DNA from: Bovifimicola ammoniilytica
GTDB taxonomy: Bacteria > Bacillota > Clostridia > Lachnospirales > Lachnospiraceae
Assembly: GCF_025567085.1 (NCBI RefSeq)
Contig: NZ_JAOQJN010000004.1
Location: 1 to 64,000 of the forward strand
Reading direction: 5' to 3'
Length of the DNA: 64,000 nucleotides
Shown here: one piece after another, positions 24,192 through 33,068 of the stretch
Layout: each line of letters begins with the position of its first letter
How positions within the stretch are numbered: the first letter of the stretch is position 1
Made by a program: the position numbers and the translations under genes
Notes under the pieces: generated by a model
The model's database searches: none
Told to the model about the DNA's origin: nothing
The model's input: only the letters and a program-made list of their open reading frames with translations

Positions 24192-26459
24192 ATGAAACAT
24201 AGTAAAGTAAAAAGTACAGTCGCATTTATTGTAACATTGATACTTATTGTTGCAGTAGGACTTGTATCGGGATTCGGTGTAGGCTCACATAACATCGGTG
24301 CAGCCAAAAACATAATACTTGGTCTCGACCTTAAAGGAGGCGTAAGTGTTACCTATAAAGTAAAGGATAAGGACTTTACAAAAGAGCAGTTAAACGATAC
24401 TAAATATAAGTTAGAGAAGCGTGTAGCTCAATTTAGTACAGAATCAGAGGTCTATTCAGAGGGTGATGATAAAATCACAGTTGATATTCCTGGTGCCTAT
24501 GATGCCCAGGCAGTATTAGAGGAGCTTGGTAAACCTGGTTCATTAATGTTTGTTACAGAAGCTGATGATAGTTTCCAGGGTGATGATACATATCCTTTAT
24601 ATGAGACAAAAGATGGTAAGAGATATAAAGTATGGGTATCAGGTGATGAGATTGCAGATGCACAGGGACAAGCAAGATCATCTGAAACAACTAATGCAAC
24701 ACAGTATGTAGTTACACTTACAATGACAAAGAGTGGTACAACTAAATTTGCAGAAGCAACAAAAGAAAATTATGGTAAAACAATTTCTATTCTGTATGAT
24801 GATGAAATAATCAGTTCACCAAAAGTTAATGCTCAGATTAGTGATGGTGAAGCAATAATTGAGGGACAGGAATCAATGGAAGCAGCTAATAACCTTGCTT
24901 CAACAATAAGAATTGGTTCTCTTAGTCTTGAACTTGAAGAGATAAGTTCAAAAGTAGTTAGTGCAAAACTTGGTAATGATGCTATTGAGACAAGCTTAAT
25001 TGCTGGTTTAATTGGTTTAATAATCGTAATGGCATTTATGATTATTGTATACAGAATTCCTGGTGTAGTTTCAAGTATTGCTTTAGCATTATACACAATT
25101 ATGGAATTACTTGTATTAAATGGCTTTGATTTAACACTTACATTGCCTGGTATAGCAGGTATTATCTTATCAATTGGTATGGCGGTAGATGCTAACGTTA
25201 TTATTTACGCAAGAATTAAGGAAGAACTTGCTACAGGTAAGACAACAGATTCAGCTATAAAGATTGGTTTCAAGAAAGCAACTTCAGCAATCGTAGATGG
25301 TAACATTACTACATTTATAGCATCATTAGTGCTTATGTGGAAGGGTTCAGGTCCTGTTCAGGGATTTGCTAACACACTTGCAATTGGTATTGTTTTATCA
25401 ATGTTTACAGCAATGGTAGTTTCAAGATTTATCTTATATCTTATGTATAATATGGGATTTAAAGATAAGAAATTCTATGGTGTTCAGAAAGAAAGAAAAA
25501 CAATTGATTTCCTTAAGAACAGAGTTATCTGGTTTGCTATTGCTATTGTGGTTATTATAGGTGGCTTAGGTTATATGGCAATAAGCTCAAATAATGGCAA
25601 CGGAGCATTCAACTATAGTATCGAATTTAAGGGCGGTACAGCTACAACAGTTGAATTTACAGATGATTATACAGTTGATGATTTTAATAACAAGATTAAA
25701 CCTGAGATTGCAAAGGTTATTGATAGCGAAGATATTCAGGGTCAGAAAGAAACTAATTCTAATAAATTTGTTATTAAGACAACATTCTTAGATGATAATA
25801 CAAGAGAAGAGATGAAGAATCTTCTTATTGAGAAATTTGGTGCTGTATTACAGGACGGTGAAAATGACTTTGAAGAAACTAACATAAGCTCAAGTGTCAG
25901 CGACCAGATGCAGAAAGATGCCATAATAGCAGTAGTGCTTGCAACAATATGTATGTTAATATATATATGGTTAAGATTTAAGAATCTTAAATTCGCAGGC
26001 AGTGCAGTAATAGCATTACTTCACGATGTTTTAGTTGTACTTGGTTTTTATGCAGTATCAAGAACAACGGTTGGTACAACATTTATCGCTTGTATGCTTA
26101 CAATCGTAGGTTATTCAATTAATGCAACAATCGTTATCTTCGACAGAATCAGAGAGAACCTTGCAGAGAAAGCAAATGCAAGAGATGTTGATTTAAAACA
26201 GGTTGTTAATGACAGTATTACACAGACACTTACAAGAAGTATCTATACATCATTTACAACATTTGTAATGGTAGCTGTATTATACGTTTTAGGTGTTGCA
26301 TCAATAAGGGAATTTGCATTACCAATTATGGTTGGTATCATCGCAGGTGGTTATTCTTCAGTATTTATCACAGGTTCATTATGGTATATGTTATCTAAGA
26401 ATAAATATGGCAAGAAAACAGATGATAATAAGAATGCAGCAAAAAAGAAAACAAAATAG
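24192..26459 (+). CDS. secDF: fused protein export membrane protein SecDF
   Basis: A 755-residue fusion of SecD and SecF, with 12 membrane helices expected. SecD hallmarks are LGLDLKGGVSV near the N-terminus, the P1 periplasmic domain, and SIGMAVDANVIIYARIKEE. The SecF half begins near residue 430, with FNYSIEFKGGT and VGYSINATIVIFDRIREN. It uses the proton motive force to complete SecYEG translocation. ATG at 24192 is 7 bases after AGGA; the GTG one codon earlier is less likely. A rho-independent terminator follows. The SCIFF-SecDF association is widespread in Clostridia. Confidence 0.95.
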   Translation: MKHSKVKSTVAFIVTLILIVAVGLVSGFGVGSHNIGAAKNIILGLDLKGGVSVTYKVKDKDFTKEQLNDTKYKLEKRVAQFSTESEVYSEGDDKITVDIPGAYDAQAVLEELGKPGSLMFVTEADDSFQGDDTYPLYETKDGKRYKVWVSGDEIADAQGQARSSETTNATQYVVTLTMTKSGTTKFAEATKENYGKTISILYDDEIISSPKVNAQISDGEAIIEGQESMEAANNLASTIRIGSLSLELEEISSKVVSAKLGNDAIETSLIAGLIGLIIVMAFMIIVYRIPGVVSSIALALYTIMELLVLNGFDLTLTLPGIAGIILSIGMAVDANVIIYARIKEELATGKTTDSAIKIGFKKATSAIVDGNITTFIASLVLMWKGSGPVQGFANTLAIGIVLSMFTAMVVSRFILYLMYNMGFKDKKFYGVQKERKTIDFLKNRVIWFAIAIVVIIGGLGYMAISSNNGNGAFNYSIEFKGGTATTVEFTDDYTVDDFNNKIKPEIAKVIDSEDIQGQKETNSNKFVIKTTFLDDNTREEMKNLLIEKFGAVLQDGENDFEETNISSSVSDQMQKDAIIAVVLATICMLIYIWLRFKNLKFAGSAVIALLHDVLVVLGFYAVSRTTVGTTFIACMLTIVGYSINATIVIFDRIRENLAEKANARDVDLKQVVNDSITQTLTRSIYTSFTTFVMVAVLYVLGVASIREFALPIMVGIIAGGYSSVFITGSLWYMLSKNKYGKKTDDNKNAAKKKTK

Positions 26460-26482
26460 TATAATTTAAATATTACATGAAT

Positions 26483-26520
26483 TTAAAGCCATTCAACTTA
26501 ATCTTGAATGGCTTTAATAT
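26483..26520 (+). terminator. terminator of secDF
   Basis: TTAAAGCCATTCAA (26483-26496) pairs perfectly with TTGAATGGCTTTAA (26504-26517), loop of 7. Confidence 0.75.
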
Positions 26521-26551
26521 TTAACATAAGAAGATGATAAAGGAGTTCTCC

Positions 26552-28402
26552 ATGGAAAAATGGTTAATTCAGACCAAGAAAGCAGATTTTAATGGATTAG
26601 GTAATAAATTTAATATAAGTCCTGTAATAGCAAGAATTATTAGAAACAGAGATATTATAAGTGAAGAAGAATTTAAGGAATATCTTGATGCAGATATAGA
26701 AGAATTATATTCGCCTTTTCTGTTAAAGGGAATGGAAGAAACAGTAAGAATTATCGTAGCCGCCATTAATGATAGAAAGAAAATCAGAGTTATCGGAGAT
26801 TATGATATTGATGGAATATGTTCAGGTTATATATTAACATCAGGAATTGAAAGATTGGGCGGAATAGTTGATTTTGATGTGCCAGAGCGTATTGTAGATG
26901 GATATGGTCTAAATGAAAGACTGATTAGAAAGGCATATGATGATGGGATAGAGCTTATAATAACCTGTGATAACGGAATTGCAGCATCATCACAGGTTAA
27001 ATTAGCTAAACAACTAGGAATAAATATAGTGATTACAGACCACCATGAGGTTCCATTTGAGATTACTGAGGGAGGTAAGATATATATACTTCCTGAAGCT
27101 GATGCTGTAATAGACCAGAAACAGCCTGATTGCACATATCCATTCAAAGAATTATGTGGTGCCGGAATTACCTATAAGGTAATTGATGCAATATATGAAT
27201 CGGTTTATTTGAATGGAACATATACAATAGATGTTGCGAATGATGTAAAATCAGAGGATATAATATCTAAAGAAGAATTTATGCGTGAATTTCTTGTATT
27301 TGCGGCAATTGCAACTGTGGGGGATATTGTTGACCTGGTAAGTGAGAACCGTACAATTGTTAAAAATGGGTTAAAACATATAAATGATATTGATAATAAA
27401 GGTCTTAAGGCATTAATTGAAGCTAATGAATTAACAGGCAAGGTTATTAGCAGTTATCATATATCATTTATAATTGGCCCATGTATAAATGCAGGTGGTC
27501 GCTTAGATACAGCGAGGAAAGCATTTGAACTATTTAGATGTACATCGGAAAATGAAGCAGTGATAAAGGCTATTGAATTGAAGGATATTAATGATGAACG
27601 TAAGGAGATGACAGCATTTTATACAGAAAAGGCATTAGATATTTTAAAAAATGATGATAGATATAAAAATCAGAATGTGATAGTTGTATATCTTCACGAT
27701 TGTCACGAAAGTCTTGCAGGAATTATAGCGGGAAGAATTAAGGAAATATATTATAAACCTGTATTTGTGCTTACGGACTGTGAGGAAGGTGTTAAAGGTT
27801 CAGGACGTTCCATAGAGGGATATTCAATGTATGAAGAAATGGTTAAGGCAGATACCAGATTCAGACAGGAAAATACAACAGATGAGCATTTATTTATAAA
27901 ATATGGTGGACATAAGATGGCAGCAGGCTTATCCATTGATAAAGACAGAATAGACATTTTCAGGGAATATCTTAATTCTAGTGATGGAATTACTGAGGAT
28001 ATGTTAGTTGAGAAAGTATGGATAGATGTGGCATTGCCATTTGAATATTTATCTTTTGATTTTATAGAACAGCTTGATATATTAGAACCGTTTGGAAGAG
28101 CTAATGAAAGACCTGTATTTGCAGAAAAATGCAGAATAAACAGAATAAGGGTATTTGGTAAAAACAGAAATGTCATATCATTAAGTGTCAGAAATGAGGC
28201 AGGAACAACGATAGATGCAACCTGCTTCGAAGAAGAAGTAGTATTTATGGACTATTTAAAGAATAAATTCTCTGAAACTGATGTGGATAATGCATTAAAT
28301 GGAAGAGAAAATAATATCAGATTAAGTATAATTTATTATCCGGAGATAAATGAATATCGTGGATTTAAGAATATTAGAGTTGTTATTAAGCGTTATTCGT
28401 GA
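26552..28402 (+). CDS. recJ: single-stranded-DNA exonuclease RecJ
   Basis: A 616-residue DHH-family 5'-3' exonuclease for recombination and mismatch or base-excision repair. Metal-binding motifs are GDYDIDGICSG (about 82-92) and TDHHE (about 162-166); the DHHA1 domain contains KYGGHKMAAGLSI. A C-terminal OB-like domain follows. I choose ATG at 26552 because AGGAG lies 6 bases upstream. It is followed by apt, a common Firmicute order. Confidence 0.95.
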   Translation: MEKWLIQTKKADFNGLGNKFNISPVIARIIRNRDIISEEEFKEYLDADIEELYSPFLLKGMEETVRIIVAAINDRKKIRVIGDYDIDGICSGYILTSGIERLGGIVDFDVPERIVDGYGLNERLIRKAYDDGIELIITCDNGIAASSQVKLAKQLGINIVITDHHEVPFEITEGGKIYILPEADAVIDQKQPDCTYPFKELCGAGITYKVIDAIYESVYLNGTYTIDVANDVKSEDIISKEEFMREFLVFAAIATVGDIVDLVSENRTIVKNGLKHINDIDNKGLKALIEANELTGKVISSYHISFIIGPCINAGGRLDTARKAFELFRCTSENEAVIKAIELKDINDERKEMTAFYTEKALDILKNDDRYKNQNVIVVYLHDCHESLAGIIAGRIKEIYYKPVFVLTDCEEGVKGSGRSIEGYSMYEEMVKADTRFRQENTTDEHLFIKYGGHKMAAGLSIDKDRIDIFREYLNSSDGITEDMLVEKVWIDVALPFEYLSFDFIEQLDILEPFGRANERPVFAEKCRINRIRVFGKNRNVISLSVRNEAGTTIDATCFEEEVVFMDYLKNKFSETDVDNALNGRENNIRLSIIYYPEINEYRGFKNIRVVIKRYS

Positions 28403-28486
28403 TAAAATTATATATAATGTGCTAAAAAATAGAAATTAAAGATAAATGCAAAATGCATAAATATAAGTTGAAAGGAAGTAAATGTC

Positions 28487-29011
28487 ATGAAAAAAATTGA
28501 AGAATACGTAAGGAGTATTAATGATTTTCCGAAAGAAGGAATTATTTTCAGAGATGTAACAAGTGTATTACAGGATGCAGACGGATTACATTTAGCAATA
28601 GACAGCATGCAGGATCTTGTTAAGGACATTGATTTTGATGTAGTAGTAGGACCTGAATCAAGAGGCTTTATATTCGGTGTGCCTATCGCATATAATTTAA
28701 ATAAGGCATTTGTACCTGTCCGTAAAAAGGGTAAACTTCCATGTGAGACAATTTCAATGGATTATGATTTAGAGTACGGAAAGGCTACCATTGAGATGCA
28801 TAAAGATTCTATTAAGCCTGGACAGAAAGTTGTAATTATCGATGATTTAATTGCAACAGGTGGAACAATCGAAGCTATTATTAAGTTAGTAGAGCAGCTT
28901 GGCGGTGAAGTAGCAGGAATATGCTTCCTTATGGAATTACAGGGGCTTAACGGAAGAGACAAGCTTGATGGATACAGAGTAGAATCTGTAATTAAATACG
29001 AGGGCAAATAA
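28487..29011 (+). CDS. apt: adenine phosphoribosyltransferase
   Basis: A 174-residue salvage enzyme converting adenine and PRPP to AMP. VGPESRGFIFG contacts the base, and the PRPP motif is VIIDDLIATGGT (about 116-127). Length and N-terminus (KKIEEYVRSINDFPKEGIIFRD) are typical. AAAGGAAG precedes the ATG. The following dac gene starts only 17 bases after its stop, so the two are probably co-transcribed. Confidence 0.97.
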   Translation: MKKIEEYVRSINDFPKEGIIFRDVTSVLQDADGLHLAIDSMQDLVKDIDFDVVVGPESRGFIFGVPIAYNLNKAFVPVRKKGKLPCETISMDYDLEYGKATIEMHKDSIKPGQKVVIIDDLIATGGTIEAIIKLVEQLGGEVAGICFLMELQGLNGRDKLDGYRVESVIKYEGK

Positions 29012-29028
29012 GAGGGGCATTAAATAAA

Positions 29029-30219
29029 ATGGCATCATACAGACGAGTATCAAGGAGACAGGCATCAGGCTACAGAGCATCAAAGAGGATGTCATCAAGA
29101 CAATACCGACGATTAAAACGCAGAATACAATGTGTAATAAGGTGTACAATTTTACTATTCATATTGATAGGAATAATTTTTGGAATAGTATCTGGGATAA
29201 AAAGCTGTACATCAAAACACAAGAGTAATAGGTTAAAAGATGTAAAAGCTGCGACAAGTGGTGAAGTTGCTGATAATTCAGAAGATAATAATACTGTTAA
29301 TACTGGTAATACTGGTAATCAAGAAGATAATAATAAATTGGCAAATGCGGTTAAATATCCTGAGAAAGCTGAGAACTATACGGAATTAACTTCTGCAGAA
29401 CTTTTAAGTCCATATATAGCTGTAATTGATGTGACTAACAATAAGCTTGTAGCGGGAAGAAACGCAGAAGCAAGAATATATCCTGCTTCCATGACAAAGG
29501 TAATGACATTAATTGTAGCAGTGGAAAATGTTAAAAGTATGGACGATAAATTCACAATGACAAGTGAAATTATAGATCCATTATATAGAGACAGTGCTTC
29601 TAGAGCAGGCTTTGAGCCTGGCGAAGAGGTAACGGCAAGAGACTTAATGTATGGATTAATTCTTCCATCAGGTGCAGACGGTGCAGTAGGGTTAGCACAG
29701 ATGATAGCAGGAAGTGAAGAAGCATTTGTTGAACTTATGAATAAGAAGTGTGAGGAACTTGGACTTAAGAATACACATTTTACGAATACCTCAGGATTAC
29801 ATAATGAGAATCACTATACAACCCCTGTAGAAATGGCGATGATACTTGAATATGCAATGAACAATGAGACTTGCGCAAAGATATTATCAACATATCAGTA
29901 TACAACTGAAGTTACAGAGAAACACCCAGAAGGAATACTTCTTACAAGCACTATGTTCAGCAGAATGTATGGTAATGAGGTTCCGGGAGTTGAGATAAAA
30001 GCAGGTAAAACAGGATATACACAGGAAGCAAGACATTGCCTTGTAAGTTATGCTGAAAGTGACGGCAGTAAATACGTAGCAGTTACAGCAGGAGCTGAGG
30101 GTAAATGGAATGTAGTATATGATGATTTCAAACTTTATGGAGATTTCTGTAAAGGTGCAGGTAAAGAGACAGAAACGACCGGAGAAACAGAATCGCAGTC
30201 ACAGACGGCACAATCATAG
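29029..30219 (+). CDS. D-alanyl-D-alanine carboxypeptidase (DacA/S11 family)
   Basis: A 396-residue serine peptidase trimming peptidoglycan pentapeptides. A basic Arg/Ser-rich cytoplasmic tail precedes one membrane helix (about 38-57) and a linker rich in Asn and Thr. The S11 domain has SMTK (Ser154, Lys157) and KTG (327-329). The usual SxN triad reads SGA (214-216), so Asn is replaced by Ala. It lacks the C-terminal amphipathic anchor of classical PBP5 and is N-anchored instead. The tail after about 375 is low complexity. Confidence 0.9.
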   Translation: MASYRRVSRRQASGYRASKRMSSRQYRRLKRRIQCVIRCTILLFILIGIIFGIVSGIKSCTSKHKSNRLKDVKAATSGEVADNSEDNNTVNTGNTGNQEDNNKLANAVKYPEKAENYTELTSAELLSPYIAVIDVTNNKLVAGRNAEARIYPASMTKVMTLIVAVENVKSMDDKFTMTSEIIDPLYRDSASRAGFEPGEEVTARDLMYGLILPSGADGAVGLAQMIAGSEEAFVELMNKKCEELGLKNTHFTNTSGLHNENHYTTPVEMAMILEYAMNNETCAKILSTYQYTTEVTEKHPEGILLTSTMFSRMYGNEVPGVEIKAGKTGYTQEARHCLVSYAESDGSKYVAVTAGAEGKWNVVYDDFKLYGDFCKGAGKETETTGETESQSQTAQS

Positions 30220-30254
30220 CATATGAATTTATAATAATAAATTCAGAAAAATAA

Positions 30255-30306
30255 AAAGGTCGGTACAATACCACATTTAAATAAAATGCATATTGTACCG
30301 GCCTTT
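30255..30306. terminator. bidirectional terminator, dac / PHP gene
   Basis: AAAGGTCGGTACAATA (30255-30270) pairs with TATTGTACCGGCCTTT (30291-30306) with one G-T wobble. T-rich bases follow on the minus strand in particular. Confidence 0.8.
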
Positions 30307-30317
30307 GTAATATGAAT

Positions 30318-31166
30318 TTAAGCATTTAAAATATTAGAAAGTAGTTTCTCAGGGACTTTGAGGTCACCATATCCAATACCTAAATCTAATGTAGGTTTTG
30401 CAAGCCCATGGAAATCAGAACCGCCTGTTATAAATAAACCATATTTTTTGGCAAGTTGTTTCATTCTGCTCTCATCATTCCATTTATTAGAGGAATAAAT
30501 AGCTTCTATACCCTGTAAGCCATTCTCTTTTAATAAGGCAACAAGAGAATCTAATTCTGCCTCACTAAAATGATAGAGAAGTGGGTGTGCAAGCACCGCT
30601 TTACCATTTGCTAAATGTATTAGTGAAATGGCATCTATAACATTTATTCGCGTTCGTGGAACATAACATGGACAACCGGGATTTAGGTATTTCTTGAAAG
30701 CGATATCCTTATCTTTAACATAACCACATTCAACAAGCATAATTGCAAAATGCGCTCTTGTTATTACCGCGTCTTTAAAACGTTCATTTAACTGTTCTTC
30801 TGTAATCTTAAAGCCGTGTTTATTAAGAAGTTCAATCATTTTGACATTTCTTTCGGCTCGGATATTTCTAAAATATCCAATTTTCTCCTGAAATTCCTTA
30901 TTACGGTAGTCGATATTAAGTCCAAGAATATGTATATCCTTACCTTTATATTCAGCGGATAATTCAATTCCGGGAATAACCTTTATAGGAGAAAAATCAT
31001 TTATTAATTCAGCCTCGTTAAGGGCCTCGTCAATTCCTGCAGTAGTATCGTGGTCTGTAAGTGCGAAAGCGATAAGACCTTTTTCAATTGCATAATGTAC
31101 AAGCTCTGATGGTGTATAAGAACCATCAGAGGCTGTTGAGTGTACATGTAAATCAATATAATTCAT
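30318..31166 (-). CDS. PHP-domain phosphoesterase
   Basis: A 282-residue PHP protein. Metal-binding motifs are DLHVHSTASDGS at the N-terminus, LTDHDT, PGIELSAE, the middle HP (AVLAHPLLYH) and GGSDFHG near the end. The family includes 3',5'-nucleoside bisphosphate phosphatases (YciV/RNase AM). It overlaps the ABC-F stop codon in a TAATG arrangement, so translation is coupled. The substrate is an inference from family resemblance. Confidence 0.88.
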   Translation of the reverse strand: MNYIDLHVHSTASDGSYTPSELVHYAIEKGLIAFALTDHDTTAGIDEALNEAELINDFSPIKVIPGIELSAEYKGKDIHILGLNIDYRNKEFQEKIGYFRNIRAERNVKMIELLNKHGFKITEEQLNERFKDAVITRAHFAIMLVECGYVKDKDIAFKKYLNPGCPCYVPRTRINVIDAISLIHLANGKAVLAHPLLYHFSEAELDSLVALLKENGLQGIEAIYSSNKWNDESRMKQLAKKYGLFITGGSDFHGLAKPTLDLGIGYGDLKVPEKLLSNILNA

Positions 31167-32800
31167 TAATTATCACTATCCTGTTCGTCTGTAGAATAAA
31201 CCTGACGTTTTCTTGCCATTTCATCACTTTCAAGATATTCGTCATAAGTTGTGATCTTGTCAATTAATTTACCATTTACAATTTCCATAATTCTGTTAGC
31301 AGTAGTCTGTACTATCTGGTGGTCTCTTGAAGAGAAGAGAATAACACCTGAGAATTTAGTAAGACCATTATTAAGTGCTGTAATTGATTCCATATCTAAG
31401 TGGTCAGTTGGCTCATCAAGGATAAGGACGTTAGCACCGCTAATCATCATCTTAGATAATAAGCAACGAACTTTTTCACCACCGGATAATACCTTAACAC
31501 GTTTCATACCGTCATCTCCGGCAAATAACATTCTTCCTAAGAAACCACGTACATATGTGGCATCTTTAATCTCTGAATATCCTGTAAGCCAGTCAACAAT
31601 TGTATCATCAGTATCAAATTCCTTAGTGCTGTCTTTCGGAAAATATGCCTGAGTTGTTGTAATTCCCCATTTATAGTTACCTTCATCAGGTTTCATTTCA
31701 CCTGTGAGAATCTTGAATAAAGTAGTTTTAGCGGCTTCATTTGCACCGACGAAAGCAACTTTATCTTCACGGCCGATAATAAATGAGATATCATCAAGGA
31801 CTTTTACACCATCAATAGTCTTAGATAAATGTTCAACAGTAAGAACTTCATTACCGATTTCACGATTAGGACGGAAATCAATATAAGGATATTTTCTGCT
31901 TGATGGTTTAATATCATCTAATTCGATTTTCTCAAGGGCTCTCTTTCTCGAAGTAGCCTGCTTAGATTTAGAAGCATTAGCACTGAAACGCTGGATGAAG
32001 TCCTGTAATTCCTTAATTTTCTCTTCTTTCTTCTTATTAGCTTCTTTCATCTGTTTGATAAGTAACTGGCTTGATTCATACCAGAAGTCATAGTTACCTG
32101 CGTATAACTGAATCTTACCATAATCTATATCTGCAATCTGTGTGCAGACTTTATTTAAGAAATATCTGTCATGAGATACAACAATTACTGTATTCTCAAA
32201 ATTAATTAAGAACTCTTCTAACCATGCAATTGCATCTAAGTCAAGGTGGTTAGTAGGCTCATCGAGAAGAAGAATATCAGGATTACCAAATAATGCCTGT
32301 GCAAGTAATACTTTGACTTTCTCACTACCTTTTAATTCTTTAAGATATTTGTAATGGAGGTCTGTTTCAATTCCAAGACCATTAAGTAAAGTAGCTGCAT
32401 CAGATTCAGCTTCCCAACCATTTAAAGTTGCAAATTCCTCTTCTAATTTACCAGCTTTGATACCATCTTCCTCTGTAAAATCTTCTTTAGCATAGATAGC
32501 ATCTTTTTCTTTCATTATCTCATAAAGACGGGCATTACCCATAATAACCGTATCTAAAACAGGGTATTCATCATATTTGAAGTGGTCCTGCTGTAAAAAT
32601 GAAAGACGCTGACCCGGTGTAATGACGATTTCACCATTAGTAGATTCTAACTGTCCTGATAAAATCTTAAGGAAAGTAGACTTTCCGGCACCATTTGCAC
32701 CAATAAGCCCATAGCAATTGCCTTCTGTAAATTTAATGTTTACATCTTCGAAAAGAGCTTTTTTACCAATTCGAAGGGTAATGTTATTTGCACTAATCAT
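31166..32800 (-). CDS. ABC-F family ATPase (YkpA/YbiT-like)
   Basis: A 544-residue soluble protein with two ABC domains and no membrane helix. The first has Walker A GANGAGKST and LLLDEPTNHLD. The second has GANEAAKTT, as usual for the YkpA branch, and LILDEPTDHLD. The inter-domain linker (about 240-310) is charged and helical. The H-loop is SHDR in the first domain but SRDHQ in the second. ABC-F proteins act on the ribosomal E site. GAGG lies 7 bases before the ATG. Confidence 0.92.
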   Translation of the reverse strand: MISANNITLRIGKKALFEDVNIKFTEGNCYGLIGANGAGKSTFLKILSGQLESTNGEIVITPGQRLSFLQQDHFKYDEYPVLDTVIMGNARLYEIMKEKDAIYAKEDFTEEDGIKAGKLEEEFATLNGWEAESDAATLLNGLGIETDLHYKYLKELKGSEKVKVLLAQALFGNPDILLLDEPTNHLDLDAIAWLEEFLINFENTVIVVSHDRYFLNKVCTQIADIDYGKIQLYAGNYDFWYESSQLLIKQMKEANKKKEEKIKELQDFIQRFSANASKSKQATSRKRALEKIELDDIKPSSRKYPYIDFRPNREIGNEVLTVEHLSKTIDGVKVLDDISFIIGREDKVAFVGANEAAKTTLFKILTGEMKPDEGNYKWGITTTQAYFPKDSTKEFDTDDTIVDWLTGYSEIKDATYVRGFLGRMLFAGDDGMKRVKVLSGGEKVRCLLSKMMISGANVLILDEPTDHLDMESITALNNGLTKFSGVILFSSRDHQIVQTTANRIMEIVNGKLIDKITTYDEYLESDEMARKRQVYSTDEQDSDN

Positions 32801-32960
32801 TGTAACCTCATTTCTGAATTATATACGAATTCCTATTTAATAATCTTATATGACAAAAAGCCATTCAGTACCTATTTTACAGTAAATCAGTTAATTTGCA
32901 AGCCAAATTTAAAAAATATACGCGTAAACAGTACAAATTAATAGATTATTCTAAAAATTA

Positions 32961-32969
32961 TGGTATAAT
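32961..32969 (+). promoter_or_regulatory. extended -10 promoter of the GH13-like gene
   Basis: TGGTATAAT (32961-32969) is a consensus extended -10. No good -35 is seen 17 bases upstream, which is normal for this class. It lies about 100 bases before the start codon at 33069. The remainder of the 268-base gap holds no gene. Confidence 0.6.
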
Positions 32970-33068
32970 GTACATAATTAATGACAATATTAGAGAAATA
33001 CTGGAAGAAAAATTCCTGGTTATGGATTAGTCAGGACAAATATAGGTTAGTTAAGTTGGAGGCTAGAA

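Noticed and set aside
31704..31886. Plus-strand frames opposite the ABC-F gene
   Set aside because: They lie wholly within a well-supported gene on the other strand and have no independent signals.
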